Assembly (NCBI GenBank): GCA_944321895.1
Contig: CALUNA010000012.1
Coordinates: forward strand, 1 to 64,000
Length of the DNA stretch: 64,000 nt
Reading direction: 5' to 3'
Source: an uncultured Bacteroidales bacterium
Lineage (GTDB): Bacteria; Bacteroidota; Bacteroidia; Bacteroidales; Paludibacteraceae
The translations under genes and the position numbers were made by a program. The notes under the pieces are model-generated. The model worked only from the letters and a program-made list of their open reading frames with translations, did not search any database and was not told the origin of the DNA. Shown in pieces: positions 50,493 through 58,407 of the stretch (position 1 is the first letter of the stretch; each line of letters starts with the position of its first letter).

Positions 50493-52412
50493 TCATTTTT
50501 TTAGTTTATAGCTTTCTAAAAGCACTGCCTTTGAGAAATCAAATGATTCACCCAATACCACCTTGCCCTCATACGCCTCAACATTTCGTTGTGTATTATC
50601 TTCCGTTACAACAACAACTAAATCAAACTGATAACGTTCCCTTGTTTTCTTACCCGTATATTTTTCAGACTGGCAAGTTACGATGTACTTGTTGGAGTCA
50701 TCAATTAATTTTACGGAAAGCACCTCATAATCAAGCATTGGACAATAGGGCTTCAACTGATCCGACAAAGAGTATCTAAAATCGTCATTGTTAGTTCTAT
50801 AATTTATATCGCAAAAAAAGTTCTTCCACAAATTTATATCATTTTGCATATCCACAGAGATAACGATATTTGCTCCCCAGAATCTCATTCCCTTAATATC
50901 CGAAGACACTGTTGTTAGTTTTGTCAAAATGTCTTCAGCCGCTTTTTTTGCCGCTTCTTCTTTCATTGCTATCGTGCGGGCTTCTGCTTCTGCTTTTGCT
51001 CGAGCTTCTGCTTCTTTTTTGGCTTGCAATTCGACTTGGGATATTGAGTCATTGACCCAATGACATTGCTTAATTATAGCTGCCTGATATGCTTTCCCTG
51101 CTTTTATTGCTTCATTTATGCGCTTCATATCCTTTTCACGCAAATAGAGTTTGTCATTATTAAAATGGATATAATCGCTGTTTGGGATATTCAACAAATA
51201 TCCTTTCAGCCCATTATGGCGACTATAAATTGTATCAAGATAATTACAAACACTATCCCACTCTTGCCGTTGGTTCTCCTTCAATTGGGGCAGCATTTCG
51301 TCTCGATATGTAACCCAATTGTCTCCTACATAAGATTTCGTTTTTATGCGATTCTGCACCAAGAGCCTGTTAAGCTCGTACAACAACCAACTACCCGGGT
51401 CCTTTGATGTATGAGTTCCAATAAGCATTTCTCCTCCTTTTTCAAGCAGCCAAACAAAATCATCAATCAACTCTTTTGATGGGACATTGACTTTGAGCAA
51501 ACGGCTGAATGGTTTTCCCATTTCACATTTCTCCGTAGCATTTGCGATATTTGTCTTGTCTCCGCCAATGGCTTTCAGGTTCAGGATGTTATCCCTATAT
51601 AGAACTCTCCAAATATCATCTTCCCGGAAGAGCACATTTGTATTAACAACATATCCCAGATCATACAGTTCATCTTCCGTTATTTCATTGTTGGCAAATT
51701 TCCGGGCCAGATCTTTCAAGCCTGCCACCTGTTCATCTTTGTTTGTAATTTGCCCCTCCTTTCTATCAAACCATGACAATACCACCCCATTCAGAAAAGT
51801 GATTTCGCTCTCATTGCCATGAGCATCTTTCTGCTTCCATACCCCAGAATATTCACCCTCAGAAGAAAAGGCACCTGCCGTACGTTCCATTTCATTAAAT
51901 AGGAAATCACCTACCAGCATTCCATGGTTAAAATTCATTGTAACAGCCACTCCCGTACGGTTGTTTTCCTTTGGGAATGTACGGGCATATTTCCATGCGC
52001 CATGCGGGATACCATCCTTGTAATTGGCTGTCAGTTTATCTACAGTTACAGCGACACCTCCATCTGTCGTTGTAAACTCTCTTCTCATCGTAACCGTAAG
52101 CAAACCATTGAGCCAGCCATCTTTAAACGTTGCCGTTGCATTATAATTGGATTTGAAATAACGTTTCCGCCATGACGAATTATCTTCGACCAAATTACTT
52201 CCTGCCAATTTATAATTCCCATGTTTTACATAATTCCCCAACTCATCCACATAATAAGTGTAAGTCTCCTTACAGTCCATTATGCCATATTCATCTTCTA
52301 CCTTATTGACGTTTTCTGAAAACGTCTTTAACTGCTTTGATTGTGCAGAAGCCATAAAAACACAGCTCATTATCCATAAGACAGCCATGTATGTTTTGTT
52401 AATCTTGTACAT
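50493..52412 (-). CDS. exported MORN-like repeat protein with C-terminal coiled coil
   Basis: 639 residues. Signal peptide MAVLWIMSCVFMASA; then MORN/YwqK-like antitoxin-type repeats (ATFKDGWLNGLLTVTM, NYKDGIPHGAWKYARTF, EYSGVWKQKDAHGNE) to about 230; an unassigned middle; an Ala/Glu/Arg coiled coil (AKKEAEARAKAEAEARTIAM) at about 485-520; and a C-terminal domain. Start MYKINKTYMAVLW at 52412 gives a normal signal peptide. Last gene of the unit B operon. No catalytic motif seen. Confidence 0.7.
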   Translation of the reverse strand: MYKINKTYMAVLWIMSCVFMASAQSKQLKTFSENVNKVEDEYGIMDCKETYTYYVDELGNYVKHGNYKLAGSNLVEDNSSWRKRYFKSNYNATATFKDGWLNGLLTVTMRREFTTTDGGVAVTVDKLTANYKDGIPHGAWKYARTFPKENNRTGVAVTMNFNHGMLVGDFLFNEMERTAGAFSSEGEYSGVWKQKDAHGNESEITFLNGVVLSWFDRKEGQITNKDEQVAGLKDLARKFANNEITEDELYDLGYVVNTNVLFREDDIWRVLYRDNILNLKAIGGDKTNIANATEKCEMGKPFSRLLKVNVPSKELIDDFVWLLEKGGEMLIGTHTSKDPGSWLLYELNRLLVQNRIKTKSYVGDNWVTYRDEMLPQLKENQRQEWDSVCNYLDTIYSRHNGLKGYLLNIPNSDYIHFNNDKLYLREKDMKRINEAIKAGKAYQAAIIKQCHWVNDSISQVELQAKKEAEARAKAEAEARTIAMKEEAAKKAAEDILTKLTTVSSDIKGMRFWGANIVISVDMQNDINLWKNFFCDINYRTNNDDFRYSLSDQLKPYCPMLDYEVLSVKLIDDSNKYIVTCQSEKYTGKKTRERYQFDLVVVVTEDNTQRNVEAYEGKVVLGESFDFSKAVLLESYKLKK

Positions 52413-52428
52413 GCAATTTATATTTTTA

Positions 52429-52713
52429 TTAAACAATATTCTGATAAGCGGCATTAAGTAACAAAACGAGCAAGTTAATTGCTATGATTATTTTGTAATG
52501 TCTTTTTTGTAAAAAAGGGAATCCGAACAGTAGTACCAGCGCAGTTGCTCCCCAAAGTACGACAGGCGGAAAAATTTTTACGGCCATGATGAAATCGCCC
52601 TTGAGCAGGGAGATGAGTGCCCGTTGTGTACCACACAACGGGCAACTAACCCCTAAAAACTGTTTGTAGGAACAAGGAAGGAGATGATTCTCCAGCCAAC
52701 CAACCCAAGACAT
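52429..52713 (-). CDS. DUF2752 small membrane protein
   Basis: 94 residues with the DUF2752 signature CPLCGTQRALISLLKGD followed by two hydrophobic helices (VVLWGATALVLLFGFPFL and IIIAINLLVLLLNAA). The CPxCGxxRA motif suggests metal or disulfide chemistry near the membrane surface, but no function is established for the family. Four bases from the preceding gene. Confidence 0.88.
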   Translation of the reverse strand: MSWVGWLENHLLPCSYKQFLGVSCPLCGTQRALISLLKGDFIMAVKIFPPVVLWGATALVLLFGFPFLQKRHYKIIIAINLLVLLLNAAYQNIV

Positions 52714-52717
52714 GTTA

Positions 52718-53026
52718 CTACAAATCCAATAAGAGGGCCAAAAGTCCTGTCGAGCCTAAAATGGCAACTGCGATAATGTAATATATCACATATAAAGCAC
52801 CGAAAATGACTCCTATGATGGATAAGATGCGTCCTGCGCTCAACATGCCATATCCTGTATAGGATGCTGGAGATTCATAATAAGCCCGTTTGCCTTTTCC
52901 TCCAAGCACAAGGCCTATGATACCACAGACAAGGCCGACAAAGAAACATCCGAATACGATGGAACAAATTCCTAAAATCAATGTTGCGACGGCATATGGA
53001 GCCGTTTGTTTTATTTCAGTTGACAT
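52718..53026 (-). CDS. DUF4190/CCC-motif-like small membrane protein
   Basis: 102 residues with three hydrophobic segments (ATLILGICSIVFGCFFVGLV, CGIIGLVLGGKGKRAYY, GRILSIIGVIFGALYVIYYI) and the AxxxLGIxSIV...G..LG opening typical of DUF4190-type proteins. Inner-membrane; no function known. Sits between the DUF2752 and WG-repeat genes. Confidence 0.8.
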   Translation of the reverse strand: MSTEIKQTAPYAVATLILGICSIVFGCFFVGLVCGIIGLVLGGKGKRAYYESPASYTGYGMLSAGRILSIIGVIFGALYVIYYIIAVAILGSTGLLALLLDL

Positions 53027-53059
53027 ACTAATTCTGTTTTTGAGATTAATGATATGTTT

Positions 53060-53944
53060 TTATTTGTAACGGCTATATGCACGTTCTCCTTTCGTGTCAA
53101 TCAGGAATTCATTGCCGTTTTGATCCTCGACATCGGCATAGCCATCCCAGAAATCGTCGGCATCGGCATACTTGCAGGAGATTGCCATTTCGCCTTTTTT
53201 ATCAATATAGCCATATAAATCGTTCGTTTTGTCGTAGATCAAAGCCAATCCGTCGTTGAAGTCGCCTTCAAAATAATATCTGGAAGGCAAGCGGAACACT
53301 TCCTTTCCTTTTGTGTCAATACAGATTTCATCATCGCCATCTTCGACGATGGCAAGGCCTTCCGAGAAAGGATAAGCGCCATCGTAAATGAAGTCTACAA
53401 CCAGTGTTCCCTTTGCATTGAAATAGCCATACATATATTCACTGTTTTTGGCCAAAATCATACCGTCAAAAACACTTCCGAGAAATTTGTATTCAAAAGG
53501 AATTATATTTTCACCTTTGGCATTGAAAGCACCGTATGCCGCCATGTCTTTTTGTGCCACCATGACACCGTCTTCACACTTGCTGATATCATAATATTCC
53601 AAAGGTATTATAATTCCGCCTTTCTTGTTGATTGCCCCTTTTTTCAGGTCTTTCTGGACTATGGCAATCCCTTCCGAGAATGAACCTGCATAATCATATT
53701 TGCATGGAATCACCTCTTTGCCCTTTTTGTTAATGAAACCCGAAAGGGAATTGCCGTCCACATCACGAGTGACACATGCCAGGCCATCGTGAAAGTCATA
53801 GATTGTCTTATATTTTTTGTCAACCTGCTGATAAGCCTTTTTTGACATAACCTCCATGGGTGAACCATCTCCTTTTCCGCCGCAAGCCGACATTATCATG
53901 CAGACAATGGGCAGAATGACTAAAAACTTAATTGTCCGTTTCAT
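53060..53944 (-). CDS. WG-repeat lipoprotein
   Basis: 294 residues: lipoprotein signal (FLVILPIVCMIMSAC) then about seven WG-type repeats of ~35 residues (GFINKKGKEVIPCKYDYAGS, GYFNAKGTLVVDFIYDGAYP, GYIDKKGEMAISCKYADADD). WG repeats form beta structures thought to bind proteins or ligands at the cell surface. Located in the unit B operon of exported proteins. Confidence 0.9.
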   Translation of the reverse strand: MKRTIKFLVILPIVCMIMSACGGKGDGSPMEVMSKKAYQQVDKKYKTIYDFHDGLACVTRDVDGNSLSGFINKKGKEVIPCKYDYAGSFSEGIAIVQKDLKKGAINKKGGIIIPLEYYDISKCEDGVMVAQKDMAAYGAFNAKGENIIPFEYKFLGSVFDGMILAKNSEYMYGYFNAKGTLVVDFIYDGAYPFSEGLAIVEDGDDEICIDTKGKEVFRLPSRYYFEGDFNDGLALIYDKTNDLYGYIDKKGEMAISCKYADADDFWDGYADVEDQNGNEFLIDTKGERAYSRYK

Positions 53945-53955
53945 TTGCTCAAATT

Positions 53956-54354
53956 TTAAAAACCTAATTCCTGTAATGCGTTCTCATAGTCTTGCATGGA
54001 TTTTTCCACGGCTTTTTCATAATCTTCCACCGATTCGTCGACCACTTCTTCATAGGCTTTCATGGCGCTTTTGGCCGCTTTTGCGGCTGCCTTATAATCA
54101 TCGGCTACTTCTTCCACTGCTTTTTCGTATTCGTCGACTGCCTCCGAAACGGCGGTATTGTAATCGTCCACAACGTCGTCAACCGTTTTGCTTGGGCTGT
54201 CCGAGGCTGACGCTGACGTTTCCTCCGGTGTGGTGACAGATATTATTCCCACCGTGTTTTCTTCGTTTTCGGCCGATTCGGTTGATTTGCCTCCACAGGA
54301 AGCCAGCACCATTGTGGCCAACAAGGAAACCGCTATAAATCTTATTGTTCTCAT
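53956..54354 (-). CDS. acidic helical lipoprotein
   Basis: 132 residues. Lipoprotein signal (FIAVSLLATMVLASC), a Ser/Thr/Glu-rich linker, then a long acidic amphipathic helix with a repeating VDDYNTAVSEAVDEYEKAVE / VADDYKAAAKAAK / VEDYEKAVEKSMQDYENALQ pattern (about 11-residue steps). Probably an extended lipid-anchored rod. No known family beyond that. Confidence 0.75.
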   Translation of the reverse strand: MRTIRFIAVSLLATMVLASCGGKSTESAENEENTVGIISVTTPEETSASASDSPSKTVDDVVDDYNTAVSEAVDEYEKAVEEVADDYKAAAKAAKSAMKAYEEVVDESVEDYEKAVEKSMQDYENALQELGF

Positions 54355-54385
54355 TGCGATTGTTGAAATTTTAAAGTTAAACCTG

Positions 54386-54610
54386 TTAGAAATCGAAATC
54401 GTCCACGCAGTTTGCGGAAATTTCCACCATGCGTTCCTGTTGTTCAGTGGTGAGTTCTTTTTTCTCCAACTTCAAGGCGATTTTTGCCATCTTGTCATAA
54501 TCCTTGTTCCGGCAAGCTTTTTCGTATTGATTCAACAGGCTGTCGGCGGAACAGCTTGACAAGCCAACCACCATTAAGGCGGCAAATAAGATTTTTTTCA
54601 TTTTATTCAT
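54386..54610 (-). CDS. small lipoprotein (DUF6591-like)
   Basis: 74 residues: lipoprotein signal (ILFAALMVVGLSSC) then one helical hairpin (LLNQYEKACRNKDYDKMAKI, LTTEQQERMVEISANC). First gene of the five- or six-gene exported-protein operon of unit B, with its own promoter 80 bases upstream. Confidence 0.75.
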   Translation of the reverse strand: MNKMKKILFAALMVVGLSSCSADSLLNQYEKACRNKDYDKMAKIALKLEKKELTTEQQERMVEISANCVDDFDF

Positions 54611-54689
54611 TTTGAATTAAGTTGAACTAATGGAAAACTTCCAAAATGGGCCCACGCAAAACATTGTCTTCCTTTAACATTTTGCGCTG

Positions 54690-54721
54690 CAAAGTAAAAT
54701 GTAAATAAACAAACGTGCAAA
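54690..54721 (-). promoter_or_regulatory. promoter of the unit B exported-protein operon
   Basis: Minus-strand TTTG (54721-54718), exactly 20 bases, TTACTTTG (54697-54690). No AGAACCAA decamer is visible here, unlike the other region 3 promoters. The 304-base gap 54611-54914 holds nothing else evident. Confidence 0.6.
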
Positions 54722-54914
54722 GTCCTTTTTAATCCTTGTTTGTTCTATGGCGCCAGGAAAAATGATAACGGATTATAAACCAGGAATGTATGAAAAAACA
54801 GTATGAACAAAGTGTGCTCATACTACATGTAAAAAAGCAAGAGAAGAAAAAAGTGAAAGAAAGTCACTGCAGCTCCATTTGACTTGTAGGCAATTACAAA
54901 GAATCCATATGTCC

Positions 54915-56381
54915 TTATTCTGATGCCTGCTGAGCTTGTATCTGATTCATTTCTCTTAAAAGTTCATTATAACTCTCCGATTCCTGGTTATACAAATCAT
55001 ACAGGCGGAGATATTCATCTTGCGATATCCGACCTTCACGATAGTACTCCATGAAAGACGGCATACGGTCAACAAATGCCTGAAGCCGGAGATTAGGTTC
55101 ATACAAATAATGCATATATTCATCATAGCACTGCACACGAAGAGAATTTTCCACTTGTAATTTCTCTTTGTAGTGAAGATTCCAGTCGTAAAACAAAGAA
55201 AAGTAACATTTACCCAGGACAATTTGCCCAAATTCTCTATATTGCATTTTTTTCAGTTTTTCTTCTACCGCTGCAAATGCAGAGTCAGCACGTTGTTGAT
55301 ATTCTTGCATAACCGACTGAGATTTTGTTTTCTCCTCATCCTCATTCTTCAACCGCTCCACAACAACTTCCGTAACAAAAGAATCCACAGGAGATAAAGA
55401 ATAATTTGCAGAAAGCTTTTCTTCCAATGCAGCGTAAACGGAATCTATATGCAGTTTGGATGCCTCCATGACCGATAAATCACGGTTCTTTGCTTCCAAC
55501 TCACTCTTCAACTGCTCCACAACATCTTCCGTAACAAGTGAATCTACAGAAACAAGGGAATATTGTGTAAAAAGCCAGGCCAAAGGTATGACAACCAGAA
55601 ACAACACACTAAAAATTGCAGCAACCGTCCATTTCAATATCCTTGTCCGTTTCAACTGCGTGGCGATATCATTTTCGGTCTGGTAACGCGAATCGGGGTT
55701 TGTACTTTGGCATTTGCGGGCTATGGCCTTGTATTGCGTAGGGAAGAGGAGCTGCAGTAATTTGCCGAAGGCATAAATATCCGCACGTGCATCTATTTTC
55801 ATTCCCCGTTGCATCTGTTCGGGTGCAGCATATTTCACCGTGCCGGCCGGTTGCTTAAGGACAGCATAGTCATCGGCATCGGAAAGGCCGAAGTCGATAA
55901 TCTTTACATTGTTGCCATTGTGGGTAATTAGTATGTTGGATGGTTTCAAATCACGGTGTATGATCTGCTTGGAATGAAAATAACGCATCGCATCCAACAA
56001 TTCGAAAAGGATTTTCCGACGTATCGCGGGTGATGGCTTGGTCTTGAGGAATTCGGACAATGTGCAACCGTCGATATATTCCATCAGCAAGGAAGGACCC
56101 GCCACCGGGTCATTTTCCCGGGTGAAAACCCTGACGATGTTCGGGTGGTCGAGCTGTATGGTCAAATCGAATTCTTTCCGGAGCAGTTCCAAATAAAAAG
56201 CCTGGTTCACATATTCCGCTTTCAAGCCTTTCAGCACAAACCAGCGTCCATAACGTTTCACCTTGAACAAACGGTTAAAGCCATTGCAAGGTATCTCGTT
56301 ATACTCGGTAAAACCCCTGTCGGGAGTAGAAAACTCCGCTTCCAGAATATTTGATGATGAAATGGAAGATGTTGAATCCAT
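54915..56381 (-). CDS. membrane Ser/Thr protein kinase (Hanks type)
   Basis: 488 residues. Kinase domain about 15-240: ATP Lys in WFVLKGLKAEY, catalytic loop HRDLKPSNILI, metal-binding DFGLSDADDY, APE-like AAPEQM. One membrane helix (VAAIFSVLFLVVIPLAWLF, about 250-270). The extracytoplasmic part has two copies of a ~60-residue coiled-coil repeat (VDSLVTEDVVEQLKSELEAK and VDSFVTEVVVERLKNEDEEK). ATG at 56381 is chosen; the ATG at 56396 falls in the -7 box. Divergent from regulator 2; it likely senses an envelope signal. Confidence 0.9.
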   Translation of the reverse strand: MDSTSSISSSNILEAEFSTPDRGFTEYNEIPCNGFNRLFKVKRYGRWFVLKGLKAEYVNQAFYLELLRKEFDLTIQLDHPNIVRVFTRENDPVAGPSLLMEYIDGCTLSEFLKTKPSPAIRRKILFELLDAMRYFHSKQIIHRDLKPSNILITHNGNNVKIIDFGLSDADDYAVLKQPAGTVKYAAPEQMQRGMKIDARADIYAFGKLLQLLFPTQYKAIARKCQSTNPDSRYQTENDIATQLKRTRILKWTVAAIFSVLFLVVIPLAWLFTQYSLVSVDSLVTEDVVEQLKSELEAKNRDLSVMEASKLHIDSVYAALEEKLSANYSLSPVDSFVTEVVVERLKNEDEEKTKSQSVMQEYQQRADSAFAAVEEKLKKMQYREFGQIVLGKCYFSLFYDWNLHYKEKLQVENSLRVQCYDEYMHYLYEPNLRLQAFVDRMPSFMEYYREGRISQDEYLRLYDLYNQESESYNELLREMNQIQAQQASE

Positions 56382-56393
56382 GGTTTTTTTTTG

Positions 56394-56425
56394 CAAATGT
56401 AAGAACTTATGTATGAATTGGCAAG
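56394..56425 (-). promoter_or_regulatory. promoter of the kinase gene
   Basis: Minus-strand CTTG (56425-56422), 20 bases, TACATTTG (56401-56394), a perfect -7 box. The -7 box overlaps the upstream ATG, settling the start at 56381. Confidence 0.65.
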
Positions 56426-56428
56426 CAT

Positions 56429-56498
56429 GAACTTAAAAGAACCGGCTCAAAAGAACCAAGAAGATATTTGGAGCTTAACTAAAATTTTATCACTTTTG
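56429..56498 (+). promoter_or_regulatory. shared operator and promoter of regulator 2
   Basis: Decamer-type sites TGAACTTAAA, AGAACCGGCT (10 bases apart) and AGAACCAAG (56452) lie between the two divergent promoters. Plus-strand promoter: TTTG (56467-56470), exactly 20 bases, CACTTTTG (56491-56498), 20 bases before the ATG. Confidence 0.7.
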
Positions 56499-56518
56499 CA
56501 TATGAAAAAAATGAAACA

Positions 56519-57121
56519 ATGAACAAGAGAAGCCCCGAAATTATTGAATTACGCCACAGGATAGAGTTATCCATCAGCAGGAAGGTAAAGACTCCGGCAG
56601 ATTTTGATTTTCTGGCTGGTGTTGTGTGGGAACGTTTGCATGAAACAATCAGCCCTACGACACTCAAGCGGCTGTGGGGCTATATTGATGGGGCGGACAC
56701 GACACGTAACAGCACGTTGAACCTGCTGTCGAAGTTTATTGGATACAAGGACTGGGATGGCTTTCTGAAAGAGCTGGAAAACAATGACGAAATCCAATCG
56801 GCCACCATTCTGAGCCGGCATATCCTGACCCAGGACCTCCAGCCGGCCGACATGATTGAAGTGGGCTGGCAGCCTAACCGTTATTGCCTGTTCCGCTATT
56901 TGGGGAATTCCGTTTTCAAGGTGGAAAAATCAAGCAATTCAAAACTCAAGGTGGGGGATACGTTTATGTGCAACCTGTTCATAATGGGCGAGCCGCTTTA
57001 CATGGATAACCTGATACAGGAAGGGCGGCCGCCCGTTGCTTTTGTTGTCGGAAACAAAACCGGCCTTACGTTGCTGGAACTTGTCAAGTCTGGTTCGACA
57101 AGCCATGAAGATGTGCGGTGA
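56519..57121 (+). CDS. putative regulator 2 (paralogue of 49547-50149)
   Basis: 200 residues, same length and domain order as regulator 1: SPEIIELRHRIELSISRKVK, TPADFDFLAGVVWERLHETI, SPTTLKRLWGYIDGADTTRN, STLNLLSKFIGYKDWDGFL, then the beta-rich half (DMIEVGWQPNRYCLFRYLGN, FVVGNKTGLTLLELVKSG). Both end in SGSTSHED-(M/V)-R, and even ~45 bases after the stop (GCAGCCGCTGGCAAATGG...) are conserved between the two loci, showing that the duplication covered more than the gene. It is read away from the kinase gene. Confidence 0.7.
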   Translation: MNKRSPEIIELRHRIELSISRKVKTPADFDFLAGVVWERLHETISPTTLKRLWGYIDGADTTRNSTLNLLSKFIGYKDWDGFLKELENNDEIQSATILSRHILTQDLQPADMIEVGWQPNRYCLFRYLGNSVFKVEKSSNSKLKVGDTFMCNLFIMGEPLYMDNLIQEGRPPVAFVVGNKTGLTLLELVKSGSTSHEDVR

Positions 57122-57227
57122 TGGCTTATGTCCGCAAACAGGCAGGATGGCCTGGCAAAACCAGCAGCCGCTGGCAAATGGTTGTTGAACCACTTTTTTT
57201 GTCCTTTCCGTAATATTAAAACTCCCC

Positions 57228-57360
57228 GCGCGGCAGTCCGTGCCGCTAACTCCGTTTACCGGTTGTTGCATAAGCAGCCGTGCAAGTCGGCCTTGTATGA
57301 CCCATGCTTCCGACGTTTTATTCCTTTTCCGTAAATGCAGGTGTTTTTTGGGTGTTTGTT
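57228..57360. repeat. decayed third addB 5' copy (R3)
   Basis: Relative to R2 the same order of blocks remains: GCGGCAGTCCGTGCCG, GGTTGTTGCATAAGCAGCCG, TGCAAG, a degraded ...CCCATGCTTCCGACG for CCATACTTCCGGC, and GTAAATGCAGGTGTTTTTTG. Too many changes to be recent. It marks the right edge of unit B. Confidence 0.65.
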
Positions 57361-57451
57361 TGTGGTGTGCGTGGCCGGCAATGCCGGGCGGGCATGCCTG
57401 TGCGTTTTGAGCGGCGGCCTTGTGTTTGCTTTTTTATTTTACTGGATGCGT

Positions 57452-57483
57452 TTTGACCGGATGGCAATATTTTTTTAAATTTG
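57452..57483 (+). promoter_or_regulatory. consensus promoter of the candidate RNA gene
   Basis: TTTG (57452-57455), exactly 20 bases, TAAATTTG (57476-57483): a textbook Bacteroidetes promoter with no open reading frame following it. Confidence 0.8.
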
Positions 57484-57489
57484 CGGCCG

Positions 57490-57907
57490 ATAAGTGCAAT
57501 GGCCGGCGGCGTACTGGTGTGTGAAATTTTCTGTTTCTCGCCTGCCGGGTGGCTGTTGCATAGCCCTGCGCCGATGGTTTTTCCTGCAAGGGAAAAGCGG
57601 TAGGGTGGGGCAAGACATATTGAAAAGGCGTTTACTACGCTTTGGTTTTGACGTTCTGAAATCCTGAGAAAATTTCAAATTGTTTGTCAAAAACAAAGCA
57701 ACGTGAATGTCCCGTGGGTATGTTATATGCATGCCTCACATGTGCCGTGCGTCCATGGGTGTACTTGTATGCCTGATGGATAGCTGGTGTGGGGTTGTTA
57801 TACATATCGGCGTGGGGCTTTGGCGTTGCTCGTTTCGACAAACAGGGCAATTCTCAGGGCCTCAGAACGTGGAGCGAGCGACAGTGCAGGGCTTCACGCT
57901 TTTTTTA
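57490..57907 (+). ncRNA. candidate structured RNA of about 415 bases
   Basis: Between a consensus promoter and an intrinsic terminator, 57490-57907 lacks a convincing ORF on the plus strand but has several long helices, for example CTTTG-TTTTGAC (57640-57653) with GTCAAAA-CAAAG (57685-57702), and GAAAT/ATTTC inside its loop. It does not show the tRNA-like ends of tmRNA nor the P4 core of RNase P. From memory, spurious peptides read from the opposite strand here (NIPTGHSRCFVFDKQFE) are annotated in other Bacteroidales, which would mean the element recurs in the order. Confidence 0.5.
57868..57907 (+). terminator. terminator of the candidate RNA gene
   Basis: CGTGGAGC pairs with GCTTCACG (one G-U), followed by CTTTTTTT. 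Confidence 0.7.
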
Positions 57908-57978
57908 TGTCTTGAAAAAACCGAATGTCAGTTTGCGGTGTCCGTAGCCCTTGGCCGCGCAATGTGTAAAGAGGCTAT

Positions 57979-58266
57979 ATGTCAGCAATCAAACAAGGCA
58001 GCCCGCAAACCAAATCGAAAGAGCGGGTGGCGCAACGGGGCGAGGTGTTCATGGCAGAGCGTGAGGTGAATGCCATGTGCGACCTTGTGAAGCACGAGTG
58101 CCTCCGTCCTGATTCCCGTTTTCTGGAGCTGGCTTGCGGTGATGGCAATTTCCTGTCGGTCATACTCAAGCGCAAACTGGCTGAACTCCAAAGAAAATAC
58201 AAGAACAGTCCTTATGGCTATACAAAAAAAGTTTTAGCCATAGGGATTCTTTGTTTCGTGAGATAA
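57979..58266 (+). pseudogene. 5' fragment of a DNA methyltransferase gene
   Basis: 95 codons open like N6-methyltransferase subunits of the type II class: RGEVFMAEREVNAMCDLVKH, then motif I SRFLELACGDGNFLSVILKR. The next motif (GVDLLEDN in relatives) is lost: after KYKNSPYGY the frame goes off into KKVLAIGILCFVR and stops. The following 58267-58407 holds an unrelated 3'-end fragment in another frame (FREINFNDLILLYGHVTNEQ) and no start. A scar of a replaced restriction-modification system next to the HpaII-like one. Confidence 0.7.
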
Positions 58267-58407
58267 ATTTTAATGATTTGATATTGCTGTATGGACATGT
58301 GACGAACGAACAACGCATAAGAATATGGTCGCAAATAAAAGCAAAGGGATAAAACTTGAGAGTGCATTAAAAATCCAGATATATGTTTAAATAAGATTTT
58401 AAATTTT

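Noticed and set aside
35370-57360. Units A and B as a prophage or integrative conjugative element
   Set aside because: No integrase, relaxase, portal, tail or conjugation genes; only the repeated addB ends suggest mobility.
57635-57850. 71-codon minus-strand protein inside the candidate RNA
   Set aside because: No ribosome-binding context or family; sequence symmetry of the RNA helices explains the open frame better.
57490-57907. tmRNA or RNase P RNA
   Set aside because: No CCA-ended tRNA-like domain with tag peptide, and no RNase P P4 core sequence.
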